A DNA stretch of 64,000 nt from Methylobacterium sp. 2A. GTDB taxonomy: Bacteria; Pseudomonadota; Alphaproteobacteria; Rhizobiales; Beijerinckiaceae. The number at the start of each line of letters is the position of its first letter. Positions within the stretch are counted from its first letter, which is position 1. Shown piece after piece: positions 1 through 8,640 of this stretch. The notes under the pieces are model-generated. The model worked only from the letters and a program-made list of their open reading frames with translations. It ran no database searches and was not told the origin of the DNA. The position numbers and the translations under genes were made by a program. The stretch spans positions 1-64,000 of the forward strand of contig NZ_VUOK01000058.1 in NCBI RefSeq assembly GCF_009806555.1, in the 5' to 3' direction.

Positions 1-165
1 CTCCGGCGCCTTGTCGATCTGGTCATAGGCCGTGAACGTCGCGCCGCCCGTCTCAGCCAGCACCTTCGTGATCGCCGCCGTCAGCGACGTCTTGCCGTGA
101 TCGACGTGGCCGATCGTCCCGATGTTGCAGTGCGGCTTGGTGCGGGAGAACTTTTCCTTGCCCAT
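1..165 (-). CDS. tuf: Elongation factor Tu, N-terminal part (cut by left edge)
   Basis: EF-Tu delivers aminoacyl-tRNA to the ribosomal A site as a GTPase. The 55 visible codons begin MGKEKFSRTKPHCNIGTIGH and contain the P-loop GHVDHGKT followed by SLTAAITKVL, which is diagnostic of bacterial EF-Tu. The rest lies beyond the left edge. It is the last visible gene of the str operon, 57 nt after fusA, with an AGGAGG-type ribosome site just upstream of the ATG at 165. In the canonical order the S10 operon (rpsJ onward) would follow to the left. Confidence 0.97.
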   Translation of the reverse strand, partial: MGKEKFSRTKPHCNIGTIGHVDHGKTSLTAAITKVLAETGGATFTAYDQIDKAPE

Positions 166-222
166 CAGAGCCTCCTAAATTCGAATTCGCGTTGCGGAAG
201 AAGAGATACCTAGGCGTGAGCC

Positions 223-2298
223 TCAGGCGTACTTGGCGATGACCTTGTCGGCCTCGCCGCGCGGCACCTCTTCGTAGTGGTCGAACTGCATCGTGAAGTT
301 CGCCCGGCCCTGCGACATGGAGCGCAGGTTGTTGACGTAGCCGAACATGTTGGCCAGCGGCACCATCGCGTTGATGACGTTGGCGTTGCCGCGCATGTCC
401 TGGCCCTGGATCTGGCCGCGGCGGGAGTTCAGGTCGCCGATGACCGAGCCGGTATACTCTTCCGGCGAGACGACCTCGACCTTCATCACCGGCTCGAGCA
501 GGACCGAGCCGCCCTTCTGCAGGGCCTCACGGAAGGCCGCGCGGGAGGCGATCTCGAAGGCCAGCGCCGACGAGTCGACGTCGTGGTAGGCGCCGTCGAT
601 CAGCTCGACCTTCACGTCCACCACCGGGAAGCCGGCGAGCACGCCCGCGCCGAGGACCGAGTTGAGGCCCTTCTCGACGCCGGGGATGTACTCCTTCGGC
701 ACCGCACCGCCGACGATCTTCGACTCGAACGAGAAGCCGGCGCCCGGCTCGTTCGGCTCGACCACGAACTTCACGCGGGCGAACTGGCCGGTACCGCCAG
801 TCTGCTTCTTGTGCGTGTAGTCGATCTCCTGACGGCGGGTCAGCTTCTCGCGGTAGGCCACCTGCGGCTGGCCGATATTCGCGTCGACCTTGTAGGTGCG
901 GCGCAGGATGTCGACCTTGATGTCCAGGTGGAGCTCGCCCATCCCCTTGAGGATGGTCTGGCCCGATTCCTGGTCGGTGGAGACGCGGAAGGACGGATCC
1001 TCGGCGGCGAGCTTCGCGAGCGCGATGCCGAGCTTCTCCTGGTCGGCCTTCGACTTCGGCTCGACGGCGATCTCGATCACCGGCTCCGGGAACTCCATCT
1101 TCTCGAGGATGACGGCCTTCTGCGCATCGCAGAGGGTGTCGCCGGTGCGGGTCTCCTTGAGGCCGGCCAGGGCGACGATGTCGCCGGCATAGGCCTCCTT
1201 GATGTCCTCGCGGTTGTTGGCGTGCATCAGCAGCATGCGGCCGACGCGCTCCTTCTTGTCGCGCGAGGAGTTGAGCACGTTGGCGCCCGACTCGACCTTG
1301 CCCGAGTACACGCGGCAGAACGTGATCGTGCCGACGTGGGGATCGTCCATGATCTTGAACGCGAGCATGGAGAAGGGATCTGAATCCGTCGGGTGACGGA
1401 CGGTCTCTTCCTCGGTCTTGAAGTCGATGCCCTTGATCTCGCCGCGGTCGGCGGGGGAGGGCAGGTAGTCCACGACGGCGTCGAGGAGCGGCTGCACGCC
1501 CTTGTTCTTGAACGCCGAGCCGCAGAGCACCGGATGGAAGGCGCGCAGCTGCACGGCCTTGCGCACGAGCTTGCGCATGGCATCCTCGTCCGGCTCGGTG
1601 CCGTCGAGATAGGCCGACATGGCGTCGTCATCGAGCTCGACGCAGGCCTCGACCAGCTTGGTGCGATACTCGACGGCCTGATCCTTCAGGTCGGCCGGGA
1701 TCTCGACCTCGCTGTAGTTCGCGCCCAGCGCCTCGCCCGACCAGACGATCGCCTTCATCTTGATGAGGTCGATCACGCCCTGGAAGTTGGACTCCGAGCC
1801 GATCGGCAGCTGCAGGCAGACCGGCTTGCCGGCGACGCGGTCGATGATGTCGGCCACGCACTTGAAGAAGTCGGCGCCGATCTTGTCCATCTTGTTGACG
1901 AACACGACGCGCGGCACGTCGTACTTGTCGGCCTGACGCCACACGGTCTCGGTCTGCGGCTCGACGCCCTGGTTGCCGTCGAGCACGCACACGGCGCCGT
2001 CGAGCACGCGCAGCGAGCGCTCCACCTCGATGGTGAAGTCCACGTGGCCGGGGGTGTCGATGATGTTCAGGCGCTTGTCGCGCCAGAAGCAGGTCGTCGC
2101 GGCGGACGTGATCGTGATGCCGCGCTCCTGCTCCTGTTCCATCCAGTCCATGGTGGCGGCGCCCTCATGGACCTCGCCGATCTTGTGGGACTTTCCGGTG
2201 TAGTAGAGGATCCGCTCCGTGGTCGTGGTCTTGCCGGCATCGATGTGGGCCATGATGCCGAAGTTACGGTAGTCCTCGATCGCGTGCGTGCGGGGCAT
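223..2298 (-). CDS. fusA: Elongation factor G
   Basis: The translocation GTPase moves tRNA and mRNA after peptide-bond formation and also helps ribosome recycling. The protein has 691 residues, the usual EF-G length. The G1 loop AHIDAGKT is at residues 17-24, DTPGH at 81-85 and NKMD at 135-138, followed by the domains II-V typical of the family. It lies between rpsG (30 nt upstream) and tuf (57 nt downstream) on the same strand, the standard str operon order. The start at 2298 is preceded by an AGGAG-like site in the short gap after rpsG. Confidence 0.98.
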   Translation of the reverse strand: MPRTHAIEDYRNFGIMAHIDAGKTTTTERILYYTGKSHKIGEVHEGAATMDWMEQEQERGITITSAATTCFWRDKRLNIIDTPGHVDFTIEVERSLRVLDGAVCVLDGNQGVEPQTETVWRQADKYDVPRVVFVNKMDKIGADFFKCVADIIDRVAGKPVCLQLPIGSESNFQGVIDLIKMKAIVWSGEALGANYSEVEIPADLKDQAVEYRTKLVEACVELDDDAMSAYLDGTEPDEDAMRKLVRKAVQLRAFHPVLCGSAFKNKGVQPLLDAVVDYLPSPADRGEIKGIDFKTEEETVRHPTDSDPFSMLAFKIMDDPHVGTITFCRVYSGKVESGANVLNSSRDKKERVGRMLLMHANNREDIKEAYAGDIVALAGLKETRTGDTLCDAQKAVILEKMEFPEPVIEIAVEPKSKADQEKLGIALAKLAAEDPSFRVSTDQESGQTILKGMGELHLDIKVDILRRTYKVDANIGQPQVAYREKLTRRQEIDYTHKKQTGGTGQFARVKFVVEPNEPGAGFSFESKIVGGAVPKEYIPGVEKGLNSVLGAGVLAGFPVVDVKVELIDGAYHDVDSSALAFEIASRAAFREALQKGGSVLLEPVMKVEVVSPEEYTGSVIGDLNSRRGQIQGQDMRGNANVINAMVPLANMFGYVNNLRSMSQGRANFTMQFDHYEEVPRGEADKVIAKYA

Positions 2299-2328
2299 CG
2301 GATTGCTCCTGAGAGACGGCGGAACCGC

Positions 2329-2799
2329 TTACCAGCGGTAGTGCGAGAAGGCGCGGTTGGCTTCCGCCATCCGGTGCGTGTCTTCGCGCTTCTTGACGGC
2401 GTTGCCGCGGTTGTTGGCGGCGTCGAGCAGTTCGGCCGAGAGGCGCTCGACCATGGTGCGGTCGTTGCGCGAGCGGGCGGCCTGGATCAGCCAGCGGATG
2501 GCGAGCGCCTGACGGCGCTCGGTGCGGACCTCGACGGGAACCTGGTAGGTCGCGCCGCCGACGCGGCGGGAGCGGACCTCGATCATCGGGGCGACGTTGT
2601 CGAGGGCGGCGCGGAACACCTCGATCGGGTTGGCCCGGGCGCGGTTCTCGACGATGTCGAAGGCACCGTAGACGATCCGCTCGGCGGTCGACTTCTTGCC
2701 CTCGTACATGATGGAGTTCATGAACTTCGTCAGCACCACGTCCCCGTATTTCGGGTCCGGGATGATCTCGCGCTTCTCGGCTGAGTGACGACGGGACAT
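2329..2799 (-). CDS. rpsG: 30S ribosomal protein S7
   Basis: S7 is a primary 16S rRNA binding protein that nucleates assembly of the 30S head and contacts the tRNA exit region. The 156-residue product starts MSRRHSAEKREIIPDPKYGD and ends in HRMAEANRAFSHYRW, both matching S7 over its full length. It is the second gene of the str operon, 108 nt after rpsL. In Escherichia coli S7 represses its own operon by binding the rpsL-rpsG spacer; the spacer here (2800-2907) is long enough for a similar site, but no structure was assigned. Confidence 0.98.
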   Translation of the reverse strand: MSRRHSAEKREIIPDPKYGDVVLTKFMNSIMYEGKKSTAERIVYGAFDIVENRARANPIEVFRAALDNVAPMIEVRSRRVGGATYQVPVEVRTERRQALAIRWLIQAARSRNDRTMVERLSAELLDAANNRGNAVKKREDTHRMAEANRAFSHYRW

Positions 2800-2907
2800 T
2801 GGCTTCAGCTCTCGAACAATATGGTCTTAAGCACCTGACGCAGGCCGCCTTGAGCTTTCGCCGGCGACATCCTTGTCAGGCAGTGGAAACGTGACGTCCG
2901 AAAGAAC

Positions 2908-3279
2908 TTACTTCGGACGCTTGGCGCCGTACTTCGACCGGCGCTGCTTGCGGTTCTTCACGCCCTGCGTGTCGAGCACGCCGCGCAGGATGTGGTAGCG
3001 CACGCCCGGAAGATCCTTCACGCGGCCGCCGCGGATCATCACCACGGAGTGCTCCTGAAGGTTGTGGCCCTCACCCGGGATATAGCCGATCACCTCGAAG
3101 CCGTTGGTGAGCCGCACCTTGGCGACCTTGCGGAGCGCCGAGTTCGGCTTCTTCGGGGTCGTCGTGTAGACGCGGGTGCAGACGCCGCGCTTCTGCGGGC
3201 AAGCGTCAAGCGCCGGAACCTTGTTGCGGCTCCGCTGGATCTTCCGCGGCTGGGCGATCAGCTGGTTGATCGTCGGCAT
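2908..3279 (-). CDS. rpsL: 30S ribosomal protein S12
   Basis: S12 lies at the decoding centre and affects accuracy. I chose the ATG at 3279 because MPTINQLIAQPRK is the conserved S12 N-terminus; the frame stays open upstream to 3414 but that part has no S12 similarity. The mature length is 123 residues. Lys43 (in TPKKPNSALR) and Lys88 (in GRVKDLPGVRY), the positions where changes classically give streptomycin resistance, are both wild type. It is the first gene of the str operon, with a promoter about 260 nt upstream. Confidence 0.98.
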   Translation of the reverse strand: MPTINQLIAQPRKIQRSRNKVPALDACPQKRGVCTRVYTTTPKKPNSALRKVAKVRLTNGFEVIGYIPGEGHNLQEHSVVMIRGGRVKDLPGVRYHILRGVLDTQGVKNRKQRRSKYGAKRPK

Positions 3280-3650
3280 CCTGTGCCCTCTTCCTCGGTC
3301 ACCTAGTCCGGACCGCGAAGAGCAGTCCGCAAAACGAATATGCGCCGGAGGGCTGGTCAGAGCCCCTCGGCGCGGTGTGGGCAGAGGAGCACGCCCGAAA
3401 CCGAACGCGCTCATACCTACGGATCTGACTTACAGCGTCAGGCGATTTGATTCCTCGGAGCGCGCGGGGCGTTTGCGGCGGCGTCCGGAGCATGTCCGAG
3501 GGGGCCGTCGGCAGCCGGTGGCCGTCCGAAGTGGCGCGCTTCTAGACGCATTAGCGCAGCCGGTCAACGGCTTGCGTAAATATTCTTCCGACCGCGCGTC
3601 TGGGCAGCCATACGTCTAACGAGCGCGCCCAGCGGGACCTGATGGCGCTC
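3280..3650. other. Intergenic region: rpsL leader and promoter
   Basis: This 371-nt stretch separates rpsL from the DUF805 gene; both are on the minus strand. It holds the str promoter. Short open frames here are extensions of the rpsL frame or its shadows. Nothing else was recognised. Confidence 0.5.
3539..3567 (-). promoter_or_regulatory. Sigma70-type promoter of the str operon
   Basis: Read on the minus strand there is TTGACC (3567-3562), a 17-nt spacer, and TAGAAG (3544-3539). This is a good alphaproteobacterial housekeeping promoter pointing at rpsL. The leader to the rpsL ATG would be about 250 nt, leaving room for leader control. No competing -35/-10 pair was noticed closer to the gene. 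Confidence 0.6.
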
Positions 3651-4286
3651 CTACGCTTTGACGGCGTTGGGGCTTGGACCAAAGCGGTTCGGCCCCGCAT
3701 CGCCCGCCTTCACGAGAACCGACGCGATGAACCAGACAATTGCCGCCAAGCTCGCAACTGCGGCGACTATCGCGGCGCCGCCGCCGTGCTTCGAGAAGAG
3801 AGCGGCCGGTGTCGCGACGAAGAGCACCAGTTGCGGGAGGAATGCGATCAGGCTCCACCAGCCGGAACGCCCGACATCGTGACAACGCTTGATCAGCAGG
3901 GCCAAACCGCACCACGCGGTCACAATGAAGACGATAGCGTTAAGTCCCGGGATGAGACCCAGAACGGCATCGACCACCAGCAAAACGAGGACGCCGAACA
4001 GCCAGTAATCGCTTCGCCCGACGCGGCCAGATGGGCTGAGGTAGAACGCCGCCCAATCCCGCCGCGCGAGCACCTCAGCGACGGCCGGCACCGACGAGGC
4101 CGCCCGCCCGAGGACGGGATAGATCTCGGACGCGCCCCCGTCACGGGCAATGAAATCCACCGTCTGTCCGAGTCTGACCGGGGGGCCATGTAGTTCGCTC
4201 TCTAAAAAATTATAGCGCTGACCGTCATCGCCTGAAATCACACCGAGCTTGTCGGCATTTGGCATTGCCAATACATTCCCGCGCAT
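3651..4286 (-). CDS. DUF805 membrane protein with N-terminal OB/cold-shock-like segment
   Basis: The C-terminal part (about residues 80-185) is a DUF805 domain: SPSGRVGRSDYWLFGVL, the hydrophobic segment LIPGLNAIVFIVTAWCGLAL, the family motif KRCHDVGRSGWW, then more membrane segments. About 60 residues precede it (MRGNVLAMPNADKLGVISG and QTVDFIARDG) and look like the short beta-rich segment with a phenylalanine/tyrosine core found before DUF805 in some proteobacteria. I chose the ATG at 4286 because it begins that segment; ATGs at 4304 and 4313 are also in frame. The function of DUF805 is unknown. It lies downstream of no other gene and 371 nt upstream of rpsL, so it probably has its own promoter. 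Confidence 0.75.
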   Translation of the reverse strand: MRGNVLAMPNADKLGVISGDDGQRYNFLESELHGPPVRLGQTVDFIARDGGASEIYPVLGRAASSVPAVAEVLARRDWAAFYLSPSGRVGRSDYWLFGVLVLLVVDAVLGLIPGLNAIVFIVTAWCGLALLIKRCHDVGRSGWWSLIAFLPQLVLFVATPAALFSKHGGGAAIVAAVASLAAIVWFIASVLVKAGDAGPNRFGPSPNAVKA

Positions 4287-5075
4287 CTCTCGCAAAACCC
4301 TCATTGCCCGCACGATGCTTTGCCGGTGCGGATATCACAGAAAATCGAACAAGAAATTTTTGTCGTCAACATGTGGATTTCTTGGAAATTTGGAATAAAA
4401 ACCCAAGAGATCTTTATATTACCATTATTTCGCGCATATTGCAAATTTACGCAGATATAAACTGCCACGACGCGAATCGAGAGCAATAATTCGGTCAATA
4501 CTCGATTTGACATCACGGCCGACGTTGTCAGATATGCTTTCGTGCGTTGCGATCCGAATCCCAGCAACAGCGCTATCCCGTTCTCGGAAAGATGCCTGCC
4601 AATTGCGAGCAAGCGGCCAAGGACATCGACGCTAGCCAGCACCGCGGAGCGAAATCGGCGTTCTACATGATGGCGCACAAATGGAATACTGTCCTATTGA
4701 TTGCAGCTCTAAATTTTTCCATGCTATTTGCATCGCTGTTCGGGAAATCTGCGAGACTTATTTCAGAGAGATGGCGGATATTGCAGGTTATCTAAAATTT
4801 TTTATGCATTAAAACTAGACTTTTTGTTGGCGCGAAGAGAGTCAAAGCGTTACGAGGGCCGAAAAAATCCAAAATATTGATAGAAAAATTTCTGCTTGGT
4901 GAAGAGTACATCCTCGGAGGGGAACCGATTCAGCGATCCGGTCCCGCGGGCGCACCAGATCGCGCCATCCGCTTGGCGGACGGAGTACGCGGCCCCGCCG
5001 CCCCGCCGCTCGTCAATAGACCTGGCGACATACCGCCTGCCGGCACCCGCCTCATCACACCAAATGGAGACTTGA
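4287..5075. other. Long AT-rich intergenic region
   Basis: This 789-nt region is clearly more AT-rich than its surroundings, especially 4340-4480 and 4680-4880. It separates the minus-strand DUF805 gene from the plus-strand ABC operon, so it should carry divergent promoters. A TTGACA hexamer is visible at about 4507, but no convincing -10 pairs with it. Open frames here (about 4301-4678 minus and 4547-4795 plus) have no family signature and poor ribosome sites. I call no gene; it may be a decayed foreign insertion. Confidence 0.4.
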
Positions 5076-5879
5076 GTGCGTAAACTTTTCGCTTTTGCCG
5101 TCGCAACCCTCCTGTCGGTGGGCGCGGCCCAGGCCGACCGCCTCGACGACATCAAGAAGGACGGCGTCCTGCGCGTCGCGTCCTTCGACAGCAACCCGCC
5201 CTTCGGCTCCGTGGACCCGGCCACCAAGCAGATCACCGGGCTCGACGTCGATTTCGCCCAGGCCATCGCCGACAAGATCGGCGTGAAGCTGGAGGTCCGG
5301 CCGACCAACCCGGCGAATCGCATCCCGCTGCTCACCTCCGGCAAGGTCGATCTGGTGCTGGCGAACTTCACCATCACCGAGGAGCGGGCCAAGCAACTCG
5401 ATTTCAGCATCCCGTACTTCGCCTCCGGCCAGCAATTCCTGGCCAAGAAGGGCACGCTGTCGTCGCCCGATCAGCTGAACGGCCTGCGCATCGGCGCCGA
5501 CAAGGGCACCACCAACGAGATCGTGCTGCGCCGGGACTTCCCGAAGGCCATGGTGGTCGCCTTCGACGATACGCCCTTCGCGTTCACGGCCCTGCGAAAC
5601 GGCAACGTCCAGGCGATCACCCAGGACGGGCCGAAGCTCGTCGGGCTGCTGGCGAAGGTGCCGGACCGGCAGAATTACGAGATCCCGGCCTTCAGCATCT
5701 CCAACGATTATATCGGCGTCGGCATCCCGAAGGGCGAGACGCGTTTGCGGGACCTCGTGAACGAGACGCTGCGGGAGCTGGAGAAGAGCGGCAAGGCAGC
5801 CACGATCTACGACCGCTGGTTCGGCCCGAACACCGAGCAGCCGCTGCCGCGCCTGTTCCGGATCGGGGAACACGACTGA
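5076..5879 (+). CDS. Amino-acid ABC transporter substrate-binding protein
   Basis: This is a periplasmic type II solute-binding protein of the polar amino-acid family (SBP_bac_3), predicted to capture an amino acid for the two permeases that follow. A signal peptide covers MRKLFAFAVATLLSVGAAQA with a likely cut before Asp21. Family signatures include GVLRVASFDSNPPFG, the LDVDFAQAIADKIG block and VDLVLANFTITEERAKQLDFS. The length is 267 residues. The start is GTG at 5076 with a GGAG site 7 nt upstream. The substrate cannot be fixed from sequence; glutamate/aspartate or a related polar amino acid fits best. Confidence 0.88.
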   Translation: MRKLFAFAVATLLSVGAAQADRLDDIKKDGVLRVASFDSNPPFGSVDPATKQITGLDVDFAQAIADKIGVKLEVRPTNPANRIPLLTSGKVDLVLANFTITEERAKQLDFSIPYFASGQQFLAKKGTLSSPDQLNGLRIGADKGTTNEIVLRRDFPKAMVVAFDDTPFAFTALRNGNVQAITQDGPKLVGLLAKVPDRQNYEIPAFSISNDYIGVGIPKGETRLRDLVNETLRELEKSGKAATIYDRWFGPNTEQPLPRLFRIGEHD

Positions 5880-5892
5880 TCGGATCGACGCC

Positions 5893-6627
5893 GTGAGCCT
5901 GTTCGGCGATCTTCTGGCGCCGCGCTACCTCGTCTGGCTGCTGCAGGGTTTCGGGATCACCCTGGCCCTGTCGGCGGCTGTCTGCCTCGCCGGCACGGTG
6001 CTGGGACTCGCGGCCTGCTGCCTGCGGGAGGTGGGCGGCCCCGCGGCGCGGCGCGCGGTGGCGGGCTTCATCGGCCTCGTGCGCAACACGCCCCTGCTGG
6101 TGCAGCTCTTCGTCTGGTATTTTGCGGTCGCGGCCCTTCTGCCGAGCGGCCTGACCGGATGGCTGAACACGCCGCACACCCTGGATCTGGGGTTCGGCGC
6201 CCTGCACTGGCCCGCCTACGAGACGCTGGCCGGCTTCGTCGGCCTGACGCTCTACGCGGCCGCCTATATCGCCGAGGAGGGCCGCGCCGGGATCAACGGC
6301 GTGCGGCCCGCCCAGCGGGAGGCGGCCCTCGCCCTGGGCCTCACGCCGATCCAGGCCTTCCGCCACATCGTCCTGCCGCAGGCCCTGCGCATCGCGTGGC
6401 TGCCGATCGTCGGCCAGTACCTCAACACGATCAAGAACACGTCGCTGACCATGACGATCGGACTCGCCGAACTGTCCTACGCGTCCCGGCAGGTGGAGAC
6501 CGAGACGTTCAAGACCTTCCAGGCCTTCGGCATCGCGACGCTCCTCTATATCGGCGCGGTCGCCCTGGTGGAGGCGGGCGGGCAGGCCCTGGCCCGCCGC
6601 GCAGCGCCCGCCGGGTCACGCGCATGA
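5893..6627 (+). CDS. Amino-acid ABC transporter permease (first subunit)
   Basis: This inner-membrane HisM/GltJ-type permease has 244 residues. The first membrane helix is near residues 10-35 (WLLQGFGITLALSAAVCLAG), followed by the LVRNTPLLVQLF motif. The EAA loop, which docks the ATPase, is AQREAALALGLTPIQAFRHI with VLPQALRIAWLP after it. The start is GTG at 5893, 13 nt after the binding-protein gene. Its stop overlaps the next permease start by 4 nt, so the two subunits are probably co-translated and form a heterodimer. Confidence 0.88.
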   Translation: MSLFGDLLAPRYLVWLLQGFGITLALSAAVCLAGTVLGLAACCLREVGGPAARRAVAGFIGLVRNTPLLVQLFVWYFAVAALLPSGLTGWLNTPHTLDLGFGALHWPAYETLAGFVGLTLYAAAYIAEEGRAGINGVRPAQREAALALGLTPIQAFRHIVLPQALRIAWLPIVGQYLNTIKNTSLTMTIGLAELSYASRQVETETFKTFQAFGIATLLYIGAVALVEAGGQALARRAAPAGSRA

Positions 6628-7331
6628 ACCGCGCGGTCATCACCGACAATCTCGGCTACCTGCTGGTCGGAGCCTGGCCCGACGGGCCGGTCGGCGGGCT
6701 CGCGCTGACGCTGATTCTCTCCGGCCTTTCGGGTCTCGCCTCGGCGGCGCTCGGGCTGATCCTGGGGATCGGGCTCGCGATGAGCGCAGGGGCGGCGCGG
6801 CGGGCGCTCGTCCTGGGACTCGGCTTCTTCCGGGCGATCCCGATCGTGATGCTGATCTTCTGGAGCTATTTTCTGCTGCCGATCCTGTTCGGCGTGTCGG
6901 TTCCGGAGATCGGCACCGTGGTGACGGCGCTCGCGCTCGTCGGCGGCGCCTACCTCGCCTACGGGGTCGCGGCGGGGATCGAGAGCATCGGCCGCGGCCA
7001 GTGGGAGGCCGGCCTCGCGCTGGGATTCGGCCGCTGGCAGGTGCTGCGCACCATCGTCCTGCCGCAGGCGCTGCGCGCCATGGCGCCGTCCTTCGTCAAT
7101 CAATGGACCGCGCTGATCAAGGACACGTCGCTCGCCTACGTGATCGGCGTGCCCGAGCTGTCCTTCGTGGCCGCGCAGGTGAACAACCGCGCGATGGTCT
7201 ACCCGGCCGAGATCTTCCTCTTCATCGGCGCGGTCTACGGCGCGCTCTGCCTGACCCTCGATCGGCTGGCGGCGGCGCTGGCGCAGGGGGCTCGGCGGGC
7301 CCCGCGGCTGAGCCGCGCCACCCCCGCATAA
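6624..7331 (+). CDS. Amino-acid ABC transporter permease (second subunit)
   Basis: This is the partner permease, 235 residues from the ATG at 6624 (MNRAVITDNLGYLLVG), which overlaps the previous stop as ATGA. The frame is open further upstream but that part only shadows the first permease. It shows FRAIPIVMLIFWSYF, the equivalent of the RNTPLLVQ motif, and an EAA loop GQWEAGLALGFGRWQVLRTI followed by VLPQALRAMAPS. No ATP-binding subunit follows: the next gene is unrelated, so the importer must borrow an ATPase encoded elsewhere or be non-functional. Confidence 0.87.
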   Translation: MNRAVITDNLGYLLVGAWPDGPVGGLALTLILSGLSGLASAALGLILGIGLAMSAGAARRALVLGLGFFRAIPIVMLIFWSYFLLPILFGVSVPEIGTVVTALALVGGAYLAYGVAAGIESIGRGQWEAGLALGFGRWQVLRTIVLPQALRAMAPSFVNQWTALIKDTSLAYVIGVPELSFVAAQVNNRAMVYPAEIFLFIGAVYGALCLTLDRLAAALAQGARRAPRLSRATPA

Positions 7332-7458
7332 CCCCCGGCGTGCCGGATCGGGGCAGGGGCGCCCCGCCTTGGTCTACGGAAGTTTAAAGCAAACCGTCGA
7401 AATGTCGCGATCAACGGGCGGCCGGACCGCCCCTGAGTGCGCGTCGAGGGTGTTGCGT

Positions 7459-7836
7459 ATGGGTTGCGTCGCGGTCAGCAACGTCGTGCCGTTTCGGCGG
7501 CCCCTTCCTACCCAGGCACCGGGCGAGCGGGACGCGCGCGACCGGCGGCGCAGCGAGCAGCGCTCTCTGCTGGATGCGGTCTACGCCACCGGCAGCATGA
7601 TCCTGGCCGCCGAGGATCGCGCCACCAAGCTCACGGCCTCGCGCCTGCAGGTCTACGGCTTCCTGGCGATCGAGGAGGTGCGGGAGGACGGCACCATGCG
7701 CCGCCTGCGCCCGTCCGAGGCGATCCGCGCCCGGGGCGAGCGGCCCTGGCGCCTGTCGAAACCGGCCTGCGGCGCGTCGGTGACGATCCCGAGCCTCGAC
7801 GGATTCCTGTTCGAATCGGCCGGCCAGCCGGCCTGA
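7459..7836 (+). CDS. Hypothetical protein, 125 residues
   Basis: No family was recognised. From the ATG at 7459 the product begins MGCVAVSNVVPFRRPLPTQ, with a charged DARDRRRSEQRSLLDAVYAT stretch, then a compact domain (about residues 45-120) reading ILAAEDRATKLTASRLQVYG and GFLAIEEVREDGTMRRLRP. A GAGGG site precedes the start at good distance; an upstream in-frame start at 7369 is less likely. There is no signal peptide or membrane segment. A strong terminator follows at once, so it is a single-gene unit. The codon use is typical of the chromosome and supports a real gene. Confidence 0.6.
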   Translation: MGCVAVSNVVPFRRPLPTQAPGERDARDRRRSEQRSLLDAVYATGSMILAAEDRATKLTASRLQVYGFLAIEEVREDGTMRRLRPSEAIRARGERPWRLSKPACGASVTIPSLDGFLFESAGQPA

Positions 7837-7861
7837 GCCGAATCGCCGTTGCGGGATATGG

Positions 7862-7895
7862 GCCGGTGTGCAGATCTGCGCACCGGCTCTTTTTG
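7862..7895 (+). terminator. Rho-independent terminator after the 125-residue gene
   Basis: GCCGGTGTGCA (7862-7872) pairs with TGCGCACCGGC (7877-7887) over 11 bp including one G-U pair, with a GATC loop. It is followed by TCTTTTTG. It lies 26 nt after the stop at 7836. Confidence 0.85.
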
Positions 7896-8102
7896 TCTGG
7901 TCGCGCCGCTCCGGTGGCCGATCCTCGCGATAGGCGCCAGCAGGTTCGGCTGTCGGCCCACCTGTCGGCATGAAGCTCGGCGCAAGATCAACCGCCGCCC
8001 CTGTCCCGGGCGCATGTAGCGCCAGCAGAATGCGACCCGGGAGCCAGCACACACGGTCCACGGCATACATTCGGATGCCCCGGACCGGCTGTCCAACCCT
8101 CC

Positions 8103-8217
8103 ACCTCATCCTGAGGTGCCGGAGCGTAGCGCAGACCTCGAAGGAGCCCTTCAGGGATCGCGCGGCTGGCTGGAGCCCTCCTTCGAGGCCCGCTTCGCGG
8201 TCACCTCAGGATGAGGT
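8103..8217. repeat. Type A intergenic palindromic repeat, copy 1
   Basis: The element opens with the self-palindrome ACCTCATCCTGAGGT and closes with ACCTCAGGATGAGGT, about 115 nt apart. Inside are GCCGGAGCGTAGC, CCTCGAAGGAG and CCTCCTTCGAGG submotifs that pair across the centre. Transcribed RNA would fold into one long hairpin. Two further copies lie at 20770 and 47943. Confidence 0.85.
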
Positions 8218-8341
8218 CGAGAGTGGGACCGCCCGATGCGCTTGCCATGCGGTGCTGTCGTGTACCGTGCAGCACACGACGTCGCGAAGCGTCTGCCTGG
8301 ATCAGCCCGTGCCGCGCGCGCGGCGCTTCTCGTCCTGGTTC

Positions 8342-8383
8342 CCGGATCAGGTTCCGCTGCCGCTCCACCTGTCCAGGAAAGGG
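8342..8383 (+). repeat. Type D dispersed repeat, copy 1
   Basis: This 42-nt block starts CCGGATCAGGTTCCGC and matches 34 of 42 positions of 49995-50036. Both copies are between genes and are followed a little later by ACGCGTC. The role is unknown. Confidence 0.5.
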
Positions 8384-8504
8384 CACGCGTCATGAGCGGT
8401 GGCGCCGAAAATCCCGCCGCTCGGCTTGCCTTCCGGGTCCGCCCGTAGTATCCGCCCGGCCTTCGCGAGAAATTCGATGGGTGCTCGCACCCTGTGAACG
8501 CGGT

Positions 8505-8542
8505 GACCGCGCCGGTGTCCTTTCGACACCGCCAGCGCGGTC
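8505..8542 (+). promoter_or_regulatory. Stable hairpin in the rplN leader
   Basis: GACCGCGC (8505-8512) plus CGGTGTC (8513-8519) pair with GACACCG (8525-8531) and GCGCGGTC (8535-8542). The loop is CTTTC and there is a CCA bulge on the 3' side. It ends 98 nt before rplN and has no U-tract, so it is not a simple terminator. It may be a leader structure or a relic of the operon rearrangement. Confidence 0.4.
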
Positions 8543-8640
8543 GAACACATGAGCCGGGGACGTCAGATCCCCATCAGGCGTCGTCCGCCGGGCAATACCG
8601 CCCGCGTGCGGAAACCCGCCTGAAACAAGGAGTCACGCAC

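Larger units (their letters stand above)
7896..8640. other. Intergenic region before the spc operon
   Basis: This 745-nt stretch has no convincing gene. It holds a type A palindromic repeat (8103-8217), a type D block (8342-8383) and a strong hairpin (8505-8542), and ends with the rplN ribosome site. The promoter of the rplN operon should be here, but no clear -35/-10 pair was found. Confidence 0.5.

Noticed and set aside
4301..4795. Two open frames in the AT-rich region (about 4301-4678 minus and 4547-4795 plus)
   Set aside because: No family similarity, no good ribosome site, and they overlap each other. Could be decayed foreign DNA, not supportable as genes.
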